A DNA stretch of 64,000 bases from positions 37,311 to 101,310 of the forward strand of contig JANWZI010000004.1 in the NCBI GenBank assembly GCA_025054695.1, read 5' to 3'. Under the pieces are notes generated by a model that saw only the letters and a program-made list of their open reading frames with translations, had not been told where the DNA came from and made no database searches. The position numbers and the translations under genes were made by a program. The stretch is from Myxococcota bacterium (GTDB taxonomy: Bacteria > Myxococcota_A > Polyangia > Polyangiales > JANWZI01). Shown in pieces: positions 8,984 through 19,217 of this stretch. Position 1 is the first letter of the stretch. Each line of letters starts with the position of its first letter.

Positions 8984-10606
8984 TCACGGTCGCGTCGGGT
9001 CGACGCACTCCATGTCGGCGCAAAAGCCGAGGTCCTCGCGACACACGGACCCCGCCGGACACGCGCGCCCCGGCCCCGCGCACGGAATCGCGTCCGGCTG
9101 GCAGTAGAGCCGCAGCTCGACGCCAGGCCGTCGCGAGCCGGGCGCCCACGCGATCTGTCCGCGTCCGGGCGGGCACAACCGCCGCACCTCGTCCGACGTC
9201 CAGTCGAAGTACCAGCCCGCGCCACCGGACGGCCGACCATCGGCGTCCACGGGCAGTTGCGCGACGCGGCAACGCGTGCGGCCGTCCGAGTCGCGTCCGA
9301 CGAGCTGGCGTCCCGGCACCCCGCAGTCCGGCGCGTCGGACAGCTCGTGCAGCTCGCACGGCACGCGCCCCTCGATGTCCGGAGCCAGATCCCGCTCGAT
9401 GCACGAGACGGCGAGCACCTGACCGATGCGGGCCACGATCGCGCGTGCGACGGGCGTGAAGTCCGCCTGACAGATGGACTGGACGATGCCGTGCGAGGCC
9501 CCTCCCGAAGGCACACTGCGGCCGCTGCCGTCGAGTCCCGTCTGCAACGCGGAGGCCACGGCCACGATGCGCCGTGGCGGCATCGCGACACCCCGCCCGG
9601 GCACGTCGCAGCTCGGCACCAGACCCATCCCGGACGGATCGGGCCGCTCCTGCATGCGCGGGTCCGCGAGGATGCGCGCGAAGTAATCGTACGTCTCCGG
9701 CGGCGGATCCCCGACGCCGTCGACGAGGTCGACGGGAACGCCGGTGATCGCCGCGAACAGCAACAAACCGGGCTCGTCCGCGCGCAACGCGCGAAGCCCG
9801 TCGACGTATCGCGCAATCGGATGCACCGCCGACGGATAGAGGAAGCAGCGCAGGTTCATGTCGCCGGGGTAGACGGTCGTGAACGGCGCGAACAGCTCGG
9901 GGTCGGCGACCGAACAGTCCTCTTCGTCCGTGAGCATGACGATCGCGAGCAGCGAGTCGGGGCGCAGGAACCCCGCGTTGGCCCCGTCGCCGTGTCCTCG
10001 TGTCCCTGCCTGGAAGCGCAGCGGCGAGCTCGACGGCGTCAGCGCCTTCAGAACGGCCTCGAGCTGTTGCTCGAATCCGCAGCCGCCGGTGCCGCGGCGC
10101 GCGACGCACGAGACGTCGCGCGCGAACGCGTCGGGCTCCACGCCCGGGGAGTACGACAGGACGCTCGGGTAGCGCGGACCGCAGCCCCGGCCCACCGGCG
10201 CGTCGGTGCGCAGCACGCCATCGTCGCCGAATAACGGCTCGTGACACGTGGGCACTCTGTGACCGCCGGTGCCCATGTCGGGCGTGATGACCCCCACGTG
10301 CAGGTCCTGCACGGGACGAAAATCCACAACGCCGTCGTCGTCCGCGTCCCCCGTGACCAGCGCGCGCACCAGGCGCGGGATCTGCTCGGCGAGCGAGGCC
10401 TGCTCCTCGGCCATCGAGCCGGAGTTGTCGACCATCAGCAGCAGGTCGACGCGATCGACCTCACGCACCGTCTCGCGCCGGACCGATTCGACCGCCTCGA
10501 GATGGCACCAGGCATCCGGCCTCTCGTGCGACAGGTAACAGCCCGTGGCCGCCCAGAGCGCGACGGCGGCGCCGCGACGAGCGAACCGTATTTCCGAGTG
10601 CATCAT
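8984..10606 (-). CDS. Lipoprotein with von Willebrand factor A domain
   Basis: The track ORF starts upstream inside another gene. The tandem ATGATG gives MMHSEIRF and a signal peptide ending in ALWAATGC, a lipobox-like site. The mature protein (about 540 residues in all) has a VWA-like domain with the MIDAS signature LLMVDNSGSMAEE, a DADDDGVVD calcium-type loop, and VGVITPDMG. The C-terminal region is rich in Cys pairs (CAGPGRACPAGSVC, DLGFCADMEC). Such proteins are frequent in myxobacterial envelopes; the ligand is unknown. Its ATG overlaps the TGA of the DUF499 gene (ATGA). That suggests translational coupling, but the DUF499 stop is itself in unusual sequence (see findings). Hexamer array 1 follows directly downstream. 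Confidence 0.85.
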   Translation of the reverse strand: MMHSEIRFARRGAAVALWAATGCYLSHERPDAWCHLEAVESVRRETVREVDRVDLLLMVDNSGSMAEEQASLAEQIPRLVRALVTGDADDDGVVDFRPVQDLHVGVITPDMGTGGHRVPTCHEPLFGDDGVLRTDAPVGRGCGPRYPSVLSYSPGVEPDAFARDVSCVARRGTGGCGFEQQLEAVLKALTPSSSPLRFQAGTRGHGDGANAGFLRPDSLLAIVMLTDEEDCSVADPELFAPFTTVYPGDMNLRCFLYPSAVHPIARYVDGLRALRADEPGLLLFAAITGVPVDLVDGVGDPPPETYDYFARILADPRMQERPDPSGMGLVPSCDVPGRGVAMPPRRIVAVASALQTGLDGSGRSVPSGGASHGIVQSICQADFTPVARAIVARIGQVLAVSCIERDLAPDIEGRVPCELHELSDAPDCGVPGRQLVGRDSDGRTRCRVAQLPVDADGRPSGGAGWYFDWTSDEVRRLCPPGRGQIAWAPGSRRPGVELRLYCQPDAIPCAGPGRACPAGSVCREDLGFCADMECVDPTRP

Positions 10607-13600
10607 CGGAGCCCCGTTTCCACCTCGAGGATGGCGCGGTCGGGACCCTTCGTCGAATGGCCTCGACGTTTGCCACGGTCCTTCGAGGCCTCGATTCGCG
10701 TTCCGCGTCCGCGTCCGAGCCCGAGTCCGACTCCGAGCCGGAGCCCGATTCCGATTCCAAGTCCGATTCCGAGCCCGAGCCAAAGCCTGAGTCCGAGGGC
10801 CGCGCGGGGCTTCGACGCGCCCGCCGCGCTTGGGTCACTCGATCTCGCCTGGCACGCCATCTGGAGCTCATCGAGGAGCGTGCGCAACTCGGTGACGAGC
10901 ATTTGCGCCGCGTCGCTGGATACCTTCACCGTGAAGTCCACACCGACGTCGATCCCGCCGCCCTGCGCGTGCGTCCTGAGCTTGGGCCACAGCCTCACGC
11001 CCAGACGATTCCAGGATTCCGAGGGAATGCGCCCACGTACGCGGAGGGTGCGCAGCTCCGCGCTCGGCCCCGACTCGTATCGAATTTCCGCCTGCTCGGC
11101 CGTGCCGCTCGGTGCAGCGAAAGGCCGCGGGTCGCGGGCCGGCTCCGGCCCCGGGACGGCCGAAAGGGGCGCCTGCACCGCAGCGCCCGATTTGAGCCTC
11201 CTGGCCTCGTCGCGGCGGAGCAGGAACAGCCCCGGCTCGAACGCGACCTCGTCGGGGGAGAGCGGTTCCTCGAACCAGACGCGGTCGTAGCCCCCGTCGG
11301 CCCGCGGCCCCGAGGCCAGGCCGAACTCCCCCTTTTGGACGAGCTCGACGATCTTGGCGCGAAGCACGGCCTCCGGGTTCTCGAGGCGCGTGAGCGAGCC
11401 GTCGAGGAAGCTCTGTCGCAAACTCGGCAACGCCCAGGCCCCCGAAGCGCGCAGCGCCGGCGGCCAGTTGCGATCGAGGTAGCCGGCGCCGATGGACGCG
11501 CTCACCAAAGCCTCGGATTGGAGGGCCGCGAGCACGCGCGCACCGAGCGTGACGTGCGCCGAGACATGACCCGCGCCGAGGTCGAGGACCCGTAGCCCGT
11601 CGGGTTCCTGGGGATCGGCGAGCACCACGTAGCGATACGACGCCCACACCTCGTCGCGCGCCGCCTCGCCGGCCTCCCGCAGGCTCGTTCTCAATTCCTC
11701 GCGCTGGCTCGCGCCGAGCTCGTCCCCCAGCACCCCCTCCGCCACCTCCCGCTCGACGCGCTTCCACGCGAGCTCGAGCTCGACCTTCTCCTGAAGCTCG
11801 CGCCCCGGTTTTTTGACGCACCAAACGAGTGCCGCGGGGTACAGGCGTGGCGCATTGCCACGCCGTTTCGTCCACTCCGCGATCTGCGCGCGCAGCGGTT
11901 CGCCCCCCGTCCACGCGCGATCGGGATCGACGACGACGAGCGTCAGACGCGGTCCATCGGGCACGTCGGCCCCGTCGGCGGGAAACGTCACGACGGGCAC
12001 CGGTGCGCCGCGCCGGAACTGCTCCTCGACGAGCTTGCGGACGGCCGGCTTGACGTCCTTCTCCTCGTCGAGCGAGGCGCGCCGGTCGTTGACGACTTTC
12101 TTGAGCGTGAACTGATGGCCGATTCGGAAGCCGTCCGTCCCCACCCGCCGGACGTAATAGGCGCGCTCCTGCAAGGCCGTCGCGGCGTTGTCGATCGAGG
12201 TCGTGTCGAGCCCCGGCTCGCCCAGCGCGAAGCGCAGCTCCGGCAAATGGGCACTCTTATCCGTTTGGCCGCCGGACGATTCGCACAGAATCGCCGTGCC
12301 CACGCGCCGATGGATGTCGCGCAGCGGCCCGCGGTGGTCCGCGTCGAGCGCCCGCGCGTGCGCGTGCTCGCCGGCGATGTCCGCTTCGATCGCCACGACG
12401 AGCCGCGACTCGCCGAGCTGGCCGAGCACGACGCTGCGGAAACCGGGCTCGTCGAGCGGCGCCGAGCCCAGCGTGATGAGCGGCTCGTTGCGCGCCTTGC
12501 GAAAGCCGTCGGCCGCGGCGAACGCGACCCACTGCGCCAGCATCGCGAGCGTGCCGCGCGTCTGTTGGTACTGCGGCAACGATTGCCACTTGCGTTGAAA
12601 GACCGACAGCGTGGCCGGATGAAACGGATACGACGCCTCGAAGCGCCGCGCGAGCTGCTCCCGCGCCTTGGCCTCAGTCGCGGCGGAGTCGACGGCCGTC
12701 CATTCGGGCGGCAACTGGGCGCGGCGCTCGAAGCACCAGTCGGCGAATTGGCGCGCGACGTGTCGGCGCGTGCGCTCGCCGCCGAGGTCCTCGAACAGCC
12801 GCCGGCGCACGACCTCGGCGATCTCGGCTTCGTCGTTGACGATGAGGTCCCGGGCGACGCGCCGCACCACTTTGGCGATGCGATCTTGCCACTGCACGTC
12901 CCAATCGGTCATCTCGACCTGGCTCCGCGGCAGGGAAACGACGCACGCGCCGTGCGTAATGCTCGTCGCCGCCACGGTTAGATTCTGGATGAAGGCGTGA
13001 AACGGCTCCGCGTGAGCCCGGTGTCGATTGATGTAGTTGAGCACCTCGTCGAAGAGCACGAGCACGGGCGCGTCGGCGGCGGCGAACAGCCGGGAAATCG
13101 CCTCGGTGCCGGGCGCGGTCGTCTTCGCCGCCGGGCCGAGCGCCGCGACCCCTGCTTCCCCCGCGAGCTGGAGCGCGAGATCGATCCACGGCGTCTCGAC
13201 ACCCGGCTTCGGGTCCCACGCGTTGCCGACGAACACCGCCACCTTGGCCTTCGGCACGATCGCCAGCCCCGCCTCGCGCAGCATGTCGGCCACGCCCGGC
13301 AGACTCGCCGCCGCCTCGCCGTGCTTGGCGAGGTGATAGAGCGCGGTCAACGTGTGCGTCTTGCCGCCGCCGAACTGCGTGATGAGCGTGAGAACGGGCG
13401 CCGTGCTCGCGGTGCGCCCGGCCAGCCGCTGCAGCACCATCGCGCAGTGCTGCCGCAGCGCGCGGGTGAAGCACGTGCGCGCGAAAAACTGGACCGGATC
13501 GCGGTAATCCTCGGGGGCCGTGCCGGCGACGACCTGCTCGAGCGCGATCGCGAACTCGTCGGGATTGAACGAGCGCCCTTCTCGGACTTCTTTGCGCAGT

Positions 13601-13626
13601 GTGCAGACGCGGTACCAGGGTTCCAT
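10603..13626 (-). CDS. DUF499 (COG1483-like) AAA+ ATPase of a defence island
   Basis: The 1007-residue product opens with a family-typical N-terminus (MEPWYRVCTLRKEV...RSFNPDEFA) and has a Walker A motif in LITQFGGGKTHTL (about residues 80-92) and a Walker B in VLVLFDEVLNYI. This family sits in defence islands with DUF1156 methyltransferases and SNF2 helicases, as here, and is thought to act in DNA restriction or modification; the mechanism is not established. The conserved domain seems to end near DELQMACQARSS. After that the frame runs through hexamer array 2, giving alternating Gly-Leu/Arg/Ile text, and ends in the ATGA that starts the VWA gene. About 60-70 C-terminal residues may therefore be a recent extension. 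Confidence 0.85.
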   Translation of the reverse strand: MEPWYRVCTLRKEVREGRSFNPDEFAIALEQVVAGTAPEDYRDPVQFFARTCFTRALRQHCAMVLQRLAGRTASTAPVLTLITQFGGGKTHTLTALYHLAKHGEAAASLPGVADMLREAGLAIVPKAKVAVFVGNAWDPKPGVETPWIDLALQLAGEAGVAALGPAAKTTAPGTEAISRLFAAADAPVLVLFDEVLNYINRHRAHAEPFHAFIQNLTVAATSITHGACVVSLPRSQVEMTDWDVQWQDRIAKVVRRVARDLIVNDEAEIAEVVRRRLFEDLGGERTRRHVARQFADWCFERRAQLPPEWTAVDSAATEAKAREQLARRFEASYPFHPATLSVFQRKWQSLPQYQQTRGTLAMLAQWVAFAAADGFRKARNEPLITLGSAPLDEPGFRSVVLGQLGESRLVVAIEADIAGEHAHARALDADHRGPLRDIHRRVGTAILCESSGGQTDKSAHLPELRFALGEPGLDTTSIDNAATALQERAYYVRRVGTDGFRIGHQFTLKKVVNDRRASLDEEKDVKPAVRKLVEEQFRRGAPVPVVTFPADGADVPDGPRLTLVVVDPDRAWTGGEPLRAQIAEWTKRRGNAPRLYPAALVWCVKKPGRELQEKVELELAWKRVEREVAEGVLGDELGASQREELRTSLREAGEAARDEVWASYRYVVLADPQEPDGLRVLDLGAGHVSAHVTLGARVLAALQSEALVSASIGAGYLDRNWPPALRASGAWALPSLRQSFLDGSLTRLENPEAVLRAKIVELVQKGEFGLASGPRADGGYDRVWFEEPLSPDEVAFEPGLFLLRRDEARRLKSGAAVQAPLSAVPGPEPARDPRPFAAPSGTAEQAEIRYESGPSAELRTLRVRGRIPSESWNRLGVRLWPKLRTHAQGGGIDVGVDFTVKVSSDAAQMLVTELRTLLDELQMACQARSSDPSAAGASKPRAALGLRLWLGLGIGLGIGIGLRLGVGLGLGRGRGTRIEASKDRGKRRGHSTKGPDRAILEVETGLR
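10712..10798 (+). repeat. GAGYCC hexanucleotide array 2 (about 87 bp)
   Basis: About fourteen imperfect units of GAGYCC on the plus strand, including GATTCC and AAGTCC variants. This array overlaps an open frame: it is read antisense within the 3' end of the DUF499 gene and there encodes the Gly-Leu-rich tail. Confidence 0.9.
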
Positions 13627-13819
13627 GCAATCGCTCCAATCGATCGGCAGGCGCGGCGGACGGCGGTTCGGCCACGCCGGGGCACGCCTCGAGCCCGTTT
13701 CCGAGCCGTGAGCTGGCGAGCCGCACCCGTGAGGTGGGCTCGAGTGTACGCGTACGGCCGCGGCGCGTCGATGCGCGCGAGGCCGACGAGTGCCGAGCGA
13801 AGCGCCGCGCCACGCACGG

Positions 13820-16800
13820 CTACCTCGGCACCGCGAGCAGCATCGCGTCGAGCAGCCGCTTCTCTTCGCTTTCCTTCGGGTAGAGCGCGGAAAGCGCGTT
13901 GGCGAGCCGCAGAAAATCCGGGCCGCGCTCCTGTTCGGCCCCGATCAGCGCGCGCAGTGCCTGCGCCTGCCCGCCGGCTTGGAGCAACATCGCCGCGTGC
14001 ACGCGGTCGAGCGTCGTCGGCTCCCGGCGTGCCGCGGGCTCGGCCGCAGGCCGCCGCGCACGCCCGGCACGAGCGGTCCGTTCGCCTTGCCGACGGTCGC
14101 CGCGCCCCACCTCGGGCGCTGCGGCCCCATCGTCACCGAACAACGCGAGCTGCGGTTGGCGCGCCGCCCAGGCCTGCTGCTCGAGCATGGCCGCGAGCCG
14201 ATCCGCGCCTGCGTCGCCGAAGAGCTGGTTTGCGCGCTCGGCGACCGGCAGCAGACGCACGAGGCCCTTGCGCGTTTCGATGACCCGGCCCTCCCAGCGC
14301 GCGAGGTCGATGCCGAGCGGCTGCGCGAAGCGGCGCACGACGTCGAAGGCCAGCGTGTAGCCCTTCGCCGCGCCGCGCGGGCTTTCCGCGTCATCTTCGT
14401 CCTCGTCGCTTGCTTCGTCGTCCTCTTCTTCTTCGGTGGCGCCGCTCGTTTCCGGTTGCTCGCCGTTCGTCGCTTGAAGCGTCCAGAGAAAAAGCGCCGT
14501 CAGCCGCGCGTCTTCCTCGAGCGCCCCTGTGGCCCCGTTGCGCGCGCGGCTCGGCGCTTCCGAGCACCTGCTCGAGCGCGGCGCGGCCGACCACTTCCCA
14601 AACCTTTTCGAGATACTCGCCAAGCGTCACTTCGCGCCCTTCCGCGGATTCCACCCGCGCGTAGCGGCTCTAGATCTCGAGCGCCGGGCCGATGCACGCG
14701 AACACGAGGTCCGCCCCGCGAATGCCCTCGCCCTGTAGCCGCTCCATCCAATCCGCGACGCGCCTCGGCAGCTCGCGCAGCACCTGCGCCCAGTCGCCCA
14801 CACCCGCATCCTCGGGGCGCGGGCGGCAAATGAGGTGGACGCTGGTGGCGAGGGCGGCAGATTCTTGCGAACGTAGGCGGCCCGGCCGCTCCGTCGCAAT
14901 CGGCCAGGAGCCGGTGATCGTCCATCCGCCCTTGATCATGCCGGACAGCAGCGCCTCCCAGCCTTCGGTGGTCTTGTGGGCGAAGACGACCGCGCCGATG
15001 CCGTCTTCCTTCAGCACCCGCCGGCCTTCCGCAAACGCCTTGGCCATCGCTTCTTCGTAGAACGCCTTGTCCTTGGGGCGAGCGTCCTTTGTGCTCGAGC
15101 GCTCATTTTGAACCGCCTCGCCCGCCTTGGGGGTCAACGGATTGGATGAGTCCCACGGATCCTTCAAAAGCGGATGCCCCGGCAGCGCCCGCTTGAGCCA
15201 AACGAAGAAGAAATCCGACAGATCCGCGTAAGGAACGGCGTCGTAGTAAGGAGGGTCGGTGAACCACACCGTGACCGCCGCATCTGGCACTGGATGGTGC
15301 GTTGCAGCGGCCGGATGAACATGCCCCTGGAGGCGACCTGCGCTTCTTGATGCCTTCATTACCTCGAGCATTGTCTCGATCAGCTCGGGAAACTCCTCTT
15401 CGCCTGTTACAGGTACCATCTCGAGAAAATCCCAGACGATTGGCAGCGCGTGCCGCGCAAATGTACCGCGCGGCGCCTGGGTGCTCGATATCCATGACAC
15501 AAGTGAAGATAGGCGCTCAGCTTGCTTGGAAATTGCAAGCGCCAACGCCTCCATCACCGCTTCGCTCTGCGCGCTTTGCGTCTTGCCGGGCAACTCCCCC
15601 ACCCGCCGCCCCAACGTCACCAACGCCACCTTCTGCCGCGCCGCAAACAGATCCCCCCACTGGAGCATGCCGTAGCGCTGTACCCGGAAACCCAGCGTCC
15701 CTACCGGCGGCAGCGGCTCATCCGGCACGGGGCACAGCCCCTTCCGGCCGCCCCGCTCCCAGTCGGAGAGCAGCTCGGCGAGGCGCTCCTGCGCCTTGCG
15801 CACGGCTTCGTAGTCGCGCTCGGTCGGCAGCCGGTAATGGCGCCCGGCTTCGCCGGGCCTCAGCGTCACGACCGCCAGCAGCCGCGCCCCACCCGTGCGC
15901 CGCCCGTTCGCATCGAACACCACGTCCGCCCCGCCGCGCTGGGCGTAGAGCTGCGCGCGCACGCGCTCCGGCGGCAGCACCCTCCCGCAGGCGAGGCAGG
16001 TGGCCTTCGCGCGCGTGACGGTGCCCACGGGCACCTCGCGGTCCGACTTCGGCGCGAAGATGTCGAGCTCGACCCGTGGCGTCTCGCCGTCCCTTCGCTC
16101 GACGCGCCACCGCAGTGCCCGCGAACGGTTTGCCTTCTTGCACAGCCAGAACGAGCGCACGAGGGGAATCTCCGCCCCGCAGTTCGGCGCCTCGCAGCGC
16201 ACCGTGCGCGCCCACAGGTACGCGATCGGGGTCGCCCCATCGGGGTCGTGGGGATAGAGCTCCGCGAGCTCGTGCTCCGCCTGCCGTTTGATCTCGGCCC
16301 CGACGCGCCGCAGCTCCTCGGCGAGCTGCGGCCCGTGACGCGGGATGTCCTCAAGCATCACCTTGAGGATCAGGCAGGCGACGGGGTTCAGGTCGCTCGC
16401 AAACGCCTCGCAGCCGACGCGCAGCGCCTCGAGCGGAATCGACCCCCCGCCGGCGAACGGGTCGACCACGAGCGGCGGCTCGTACGCGCCGCCCTCCTCG
16501 GGCGCGTACGCCGCGCGCACGAGCGCCCGCGCGACCTCGAGATACGTCGGGTGAGCCGCGAGGTCCCAGTTGGCGAAGTCCGCAATGAAGCGAAGCAGCG
16601 CCCGGCGCAACTCTTCGTCCGTCGTGCCCGGGTTGCACCTCGGGACCTCGCGCAGCCGCCGGCGCGCCTCCGCCTTGAAGGAAGCCGGGCAGTGCGGGTC
16701 GCACGGATCGGGCCACAGCAGCGCGAGCAGCACCGCGCGGCACGAAGCAAGCGGCCGCCTCGCCCACCACAGGTGCAGCGTGCTCGGGTGCCCGTGCCGA

Positions 16801-16886
16801 ATCGACTTCTCGCGCGCCGCGTGCCGACTCACCTCCGCGATGGGAAAGTCCACCTCCGCCAGGCGCTTGCAGGCTTTGGGGATCAT
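13820..16886 (-). pseudogene. DUF1156 (COG1743-like) Zn-ribbon adenine DNA methyltransferase, broken by a TAG and a frameshift
   Basis: Start MIPKACKRLAEVDFPIAEVSRHAARE is the family N-terminus; the track start 55 codons upstream is not credible. SAM motif I is VDPFAGGGSIPLEAL and the catalytic amino-methyltransferase motif is TDPPYYDAVPYADLSDFF, so N6-adenine modification is expected. Family text continues past the annotated end. At GPALEI a TAG stands where related proteins have a Tyr codon, and the same frame goes on as SRYARVESAEGREVTLGEYLEKVW. A one-base shift near 14,565-14,600 then leads to GALEEDARLTALFLWTL and the family C-terminus ending LLDAMLLAVPR. The tail was tracked as a separate 267-residue ORF. 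Either the gene is dead, or the sequence has two errors. It precedes the DUF499 gene by 193 bp. Confidence 0.85.
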
Positions 16887-17340
16887 CGCCCGCCTCCCCG
16901 TTCGAACCTCATGGCAACGACTTTCGCCACTCCGCCCTACCGTGTCGCGCTCTCCGGACCCCAGCCCGCGTTTCCTCGTCGCATTACCGTGCGCACTGCG
17001 AAATTCCCTCGAGTACCGATTTCGAGCTTTCTCGCGATCCCAGGCTCGCACCCTCTAGCGGAAGACAGATACGCCTCCGGCAACGCAACGGCCATCGTCG
17101 TGAAGATGGTCCACGAACCGCGACTTCCCTCCGTAGCGCCGTCGGCGACGCTCCCGACCCTTTGCCTGGAATGCTTCGTCCCCTCCGCATGCAAACGGTC
17201 CCGCGACACCGCCGGATTCCCCATCATGGCCCGAGCACCCGAGGACCTTGCTGCGCCGTCGCACCCAACGAAACCGCTTCGATTGTCGATATCCCTCGGC
17301 GCCTCGCGAATCGATCCGACCTCACCGATTTGAATCGTCC
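16887..17340. other. Intergenic stretch between the methyltransferase and the rmuC-linked small ORF
   Basis: No gene could be recognised. The minus-strand 136-codon ORF here starts by overlapping the stop of the small ORF downstream of rmuC, but it shows no motif. The stretch has visibly more A+T than its surroundings (for example GCGAAATTCCCTCGAG and CGATTTCGAGC). It may be decayed or transferred DNA. Confidence 0.4.
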
Positions 17341-17568
17341 CTACCATCCCGACCCCTCACGCGTCCGCCCCTGCGGATAGCGCACCTCGGCGTCCTTTCG
17401 AACCCACGACCCCTCGGAGCCGCCGCGCGCGAAGCCACGATCGGTGGTCGTCGTCCCCAACGCCGCGTGCTGAAACATTCCACCCTCCAACTCCATCTCG
17501 ATCGCTTTCGAAGTCGCCTCGTCGCCCCAGCAGCCGCCGTTGCCGGCGTGGACTGCCGTGCCGATCAT
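17341..17568 (-). CDS. Hypothetical small protein coupled to rmuC
   Basis: A 75-codon ORF whose ATG overlaps the rmuC stop (ATGA). That arrangement is typical of genuine genes in this island. The text [20 protein letters not shown]...[16 protein letters not shown] does not look like shadow-frame Arg/Pro sequence, but I recognise no family. No membrane segment or signal peptide is present. It could be a genuine small gene, or the 5' end of a decayed longer one. Confidence 0.3.
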   Translation of the reverse strand: MIGTAVHAGNGGCWGDEATSKAIEMELEGGMFQHAALGTTTTDRGFARGGSEGSWVRKDAEVRYPQGRTREGSGW

Positions 17569-18980
17569 CCCGCGTCGTCTTCTTTCAGCTCCGGTGCGAC
17601 CAGCGCACGAGGCGTCCCTTCCACCGGCACTAGACGCGGTATCTCGTCGCCGCTCGCGGCTCCCAAGTCCCTGAACTTTCGGGCCGCGGGCAGCACCTTC
17701 CTTTCCAGCGAACCAACCGCGTGGTTGTACGCCGCGTTGGCTTTCTCGAGCCCTTTGCCGATGTCCGCAAGGTGGTCGGCCATGGTTCTCATGCGCTCGT
17801 AGAGCTGTTTGCCGAACTCCCTGATCTGCTGGGCGTTCTCGGCGACTTCGTGCTGCCGCCAGCCATAGGCCACGGCGCGCAGCAGCGCGATCAGCGTCGT
17901 AGGGGTCGCCAGCACCACACGCTTACCCAAGGCGTACTCGATGAGCCCCTCGTCCGCCTCGATCGCCGCGCCGAAGAAGGATTCGCCCGGAATGAACATG
18001 ACCACGAAGTCCGGGGCCTTCGGAAACTGGTTCCAGTACTCCTTGGACGCGAGGCGATCCACATGACTGCGCACCTGCTGCGCGTGCCGCGCGACCGCTG
18101 CCCTGCGCTTCTCCTCGCTTTCCGCCTCGACGGCCTCGAGGTATGCGTCGAGCGCCACCTTCGCGTCCACCACGACTTCGCGTTCACCCGGGAGCCGGAC
18201 GACGAGGTCCGGACGTAGCCGTCCTTCCTCGGCCTGCACCGTCACCTGCTCGCTGAAATCACAATGTCTGGACATCCCCGCCAATTCGACGACGCGGCGC
18301 AGGGTCATCTCTCCCCAGCGGCCGCGTACGTCCGGTTTGCGAAGAGCATGGACCAAGTTCGCGGTTTCCTTCTGCAATTGCGCTTGGCTCGCCGACAAGC
18401 CGTTCAATTGGTTGGTCAGTTGCACGTACGCTTCCTGCCGGCTTTTTTCGATCGCTTGAACCTGTTCCTCGAATTTCTTGAGCGAGTCGGCGAGCGGCTT
18501 GACCAAGTTCTGAATCGCCTCCTCGCGCTTTCCGAGGTCCCACCGCGCCTCCGTCATGACCTTGTCGAGCGTTTCCTTCGCGAGCTTGAGGAATTCGCTC
18601 GAGCTCGTATTGAGCGTATCTGCGGCCAGCGCCTTGAACGTGTCCGAGAGCTTGGCCCGGGCCTCGTCCAAAAGCTTTTTCTCCTCCTGAAGCTGCCGGC
18701 CGGCCTCCGCAAGTTGCGTTTCCGCCCTCACCCGCGCGCTCGTTTCGGCGGCGCACTGCTCCCTGACCCTCGCAAGGTCCTCGGCGGCCTTGTGCTGCTG
18801 CGAACGCAGTTCGGCAAGGGTGCCTTCCAGCCCTTGAACGCGCCCCTCGGCGACGTTCGCCCGACGCTCGGCCTCCTCCACCTTCGCGGTCATGGCCCTC
18901 GTGGCCCGGGCGGACGCAACCACCCACGCCACGACGCCGCCGATGAGCGCGCCAGCCAGAGCGGAAAGGACGTGTTCCAT
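17565..18980 (-). CDS. rmuC: RmuC family DNA recombination protein
   Basis: The product is 471 residues from the ATG giving [22 protein letters not shown], an N-terminal membrane anchor; the track ORF extends far too long upstream. A long coiled coil (about residues 30-180) is followed by the RmuC nuclease-like domain. Recognisable blocks are [36 protein letters not shown] (the PD-ExK-like core), [33 protein letters not shown] and the C-terminal [14 protein letters not shown]. RmuC restricts DNA inversions and is a predicted nuclease. It sits between two groups of defence genes on the same strand, and its stop overlaps a small ORF. Placement in a defence island suggests recruitment with them, but housekeeping rmuC also occurs alone. 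Confidence 0.93.
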   Translation of the reverse strand: MEHVLSALAGALIGGVVAWVVASARATRAMTAKVEEAERRANVAEGRVQGLEGTLAELRSQQHKAAEDLARVREQCAAETSARVRAETQLAEAGRQLQEEKKLLDEARAKLSDTFKALAADTLNTSSSEFLKLAKETLDKVMTEARWDLGKREEAIQNLVKPLADSLKKFEEQVQAIEKSRQEAYVQLTNQLNGLSASQAQLQKETANLVHALRKPDVRGRWGEMTLRRVVELAGMSRHCDFSEQVTVQAEEGRLRPDLVVRLPGEREVVVDAKVALDAYLEAVEAESEEKRRAAVARHAQQVRSHVDRLASKEYWNQFPKAPDFVVMFIPGESFFGAAIEADEGLIEYALGKRVVLATPTTLIALLRAVAYGWRQHEVAENAQQIREFGKQLYERMRTMADHLADIGKGLEKANAAYNHAVGSLERKVLPAARKFRDLGAASGDEIPRLVPVEGTPRALVAPELKEDDAG

Positions 18981-19051
18981 GGTTGTTCTCCCTCGGGTGA
19001 CGACGTCTCGCGCTTCTGCTCCTTGCCTGCTTGCGCGGGCTTCGTCGGAGT

Positions 19052-19150
19052 ATGCACCGAACGATCGCCAGACCCGCCGCGTTTCTCGTGCACGTGGTGG
19101 ACCTGCCTTCTTCGGTAGCGCTCGTGCTCCCCGACGACGCGCATGGCCGC
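19052..19150 (-). pseudogene. DUF3883-like scrap related to the helicase C-terminus
   Basis: Minus-strand text [20 protein letters not shown]...[10 protein letters not shown] lines up with the helicase C-terminal AIAMRVVIEHERALGRQVTDV...DKNLGYDLTS. It keeps MRVV, EHER, RQV, a later V and K, and G/D positions. It lacks the rest of the domain and has no gene of its own. It is probably the 3' remnant of a second helicase gene. The similarity is seen by eye over about 33 codons. Confidence 0.5.
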
Positions 19151-19217
19151 AGCCTTTGGGTCGGACTGCCCCCGTGACACCGCCGTCGCTTCGCGCGCCC
19201 GATGGGACGGGACGCAG

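Noticed and set aside
8337-9107. ORFs of repeated Ser-Gly/Asp, Glu-Pro/Ser, Gly-Leu or Pro-Ser across array 1 on both strands
   Set aside because: The hexamer has no stop in any frame, so all six frames stay open. None begins with a signal peptide or has flanking conserved text; they overlap sat and the VWA gene antisense.
14670-14672. TAG in the methyltransferase as a recoded (sense) codon
   Set aside because: No accompanying evidence for recoding and a frameshift follows in the same gene, so a lesion is simpler.
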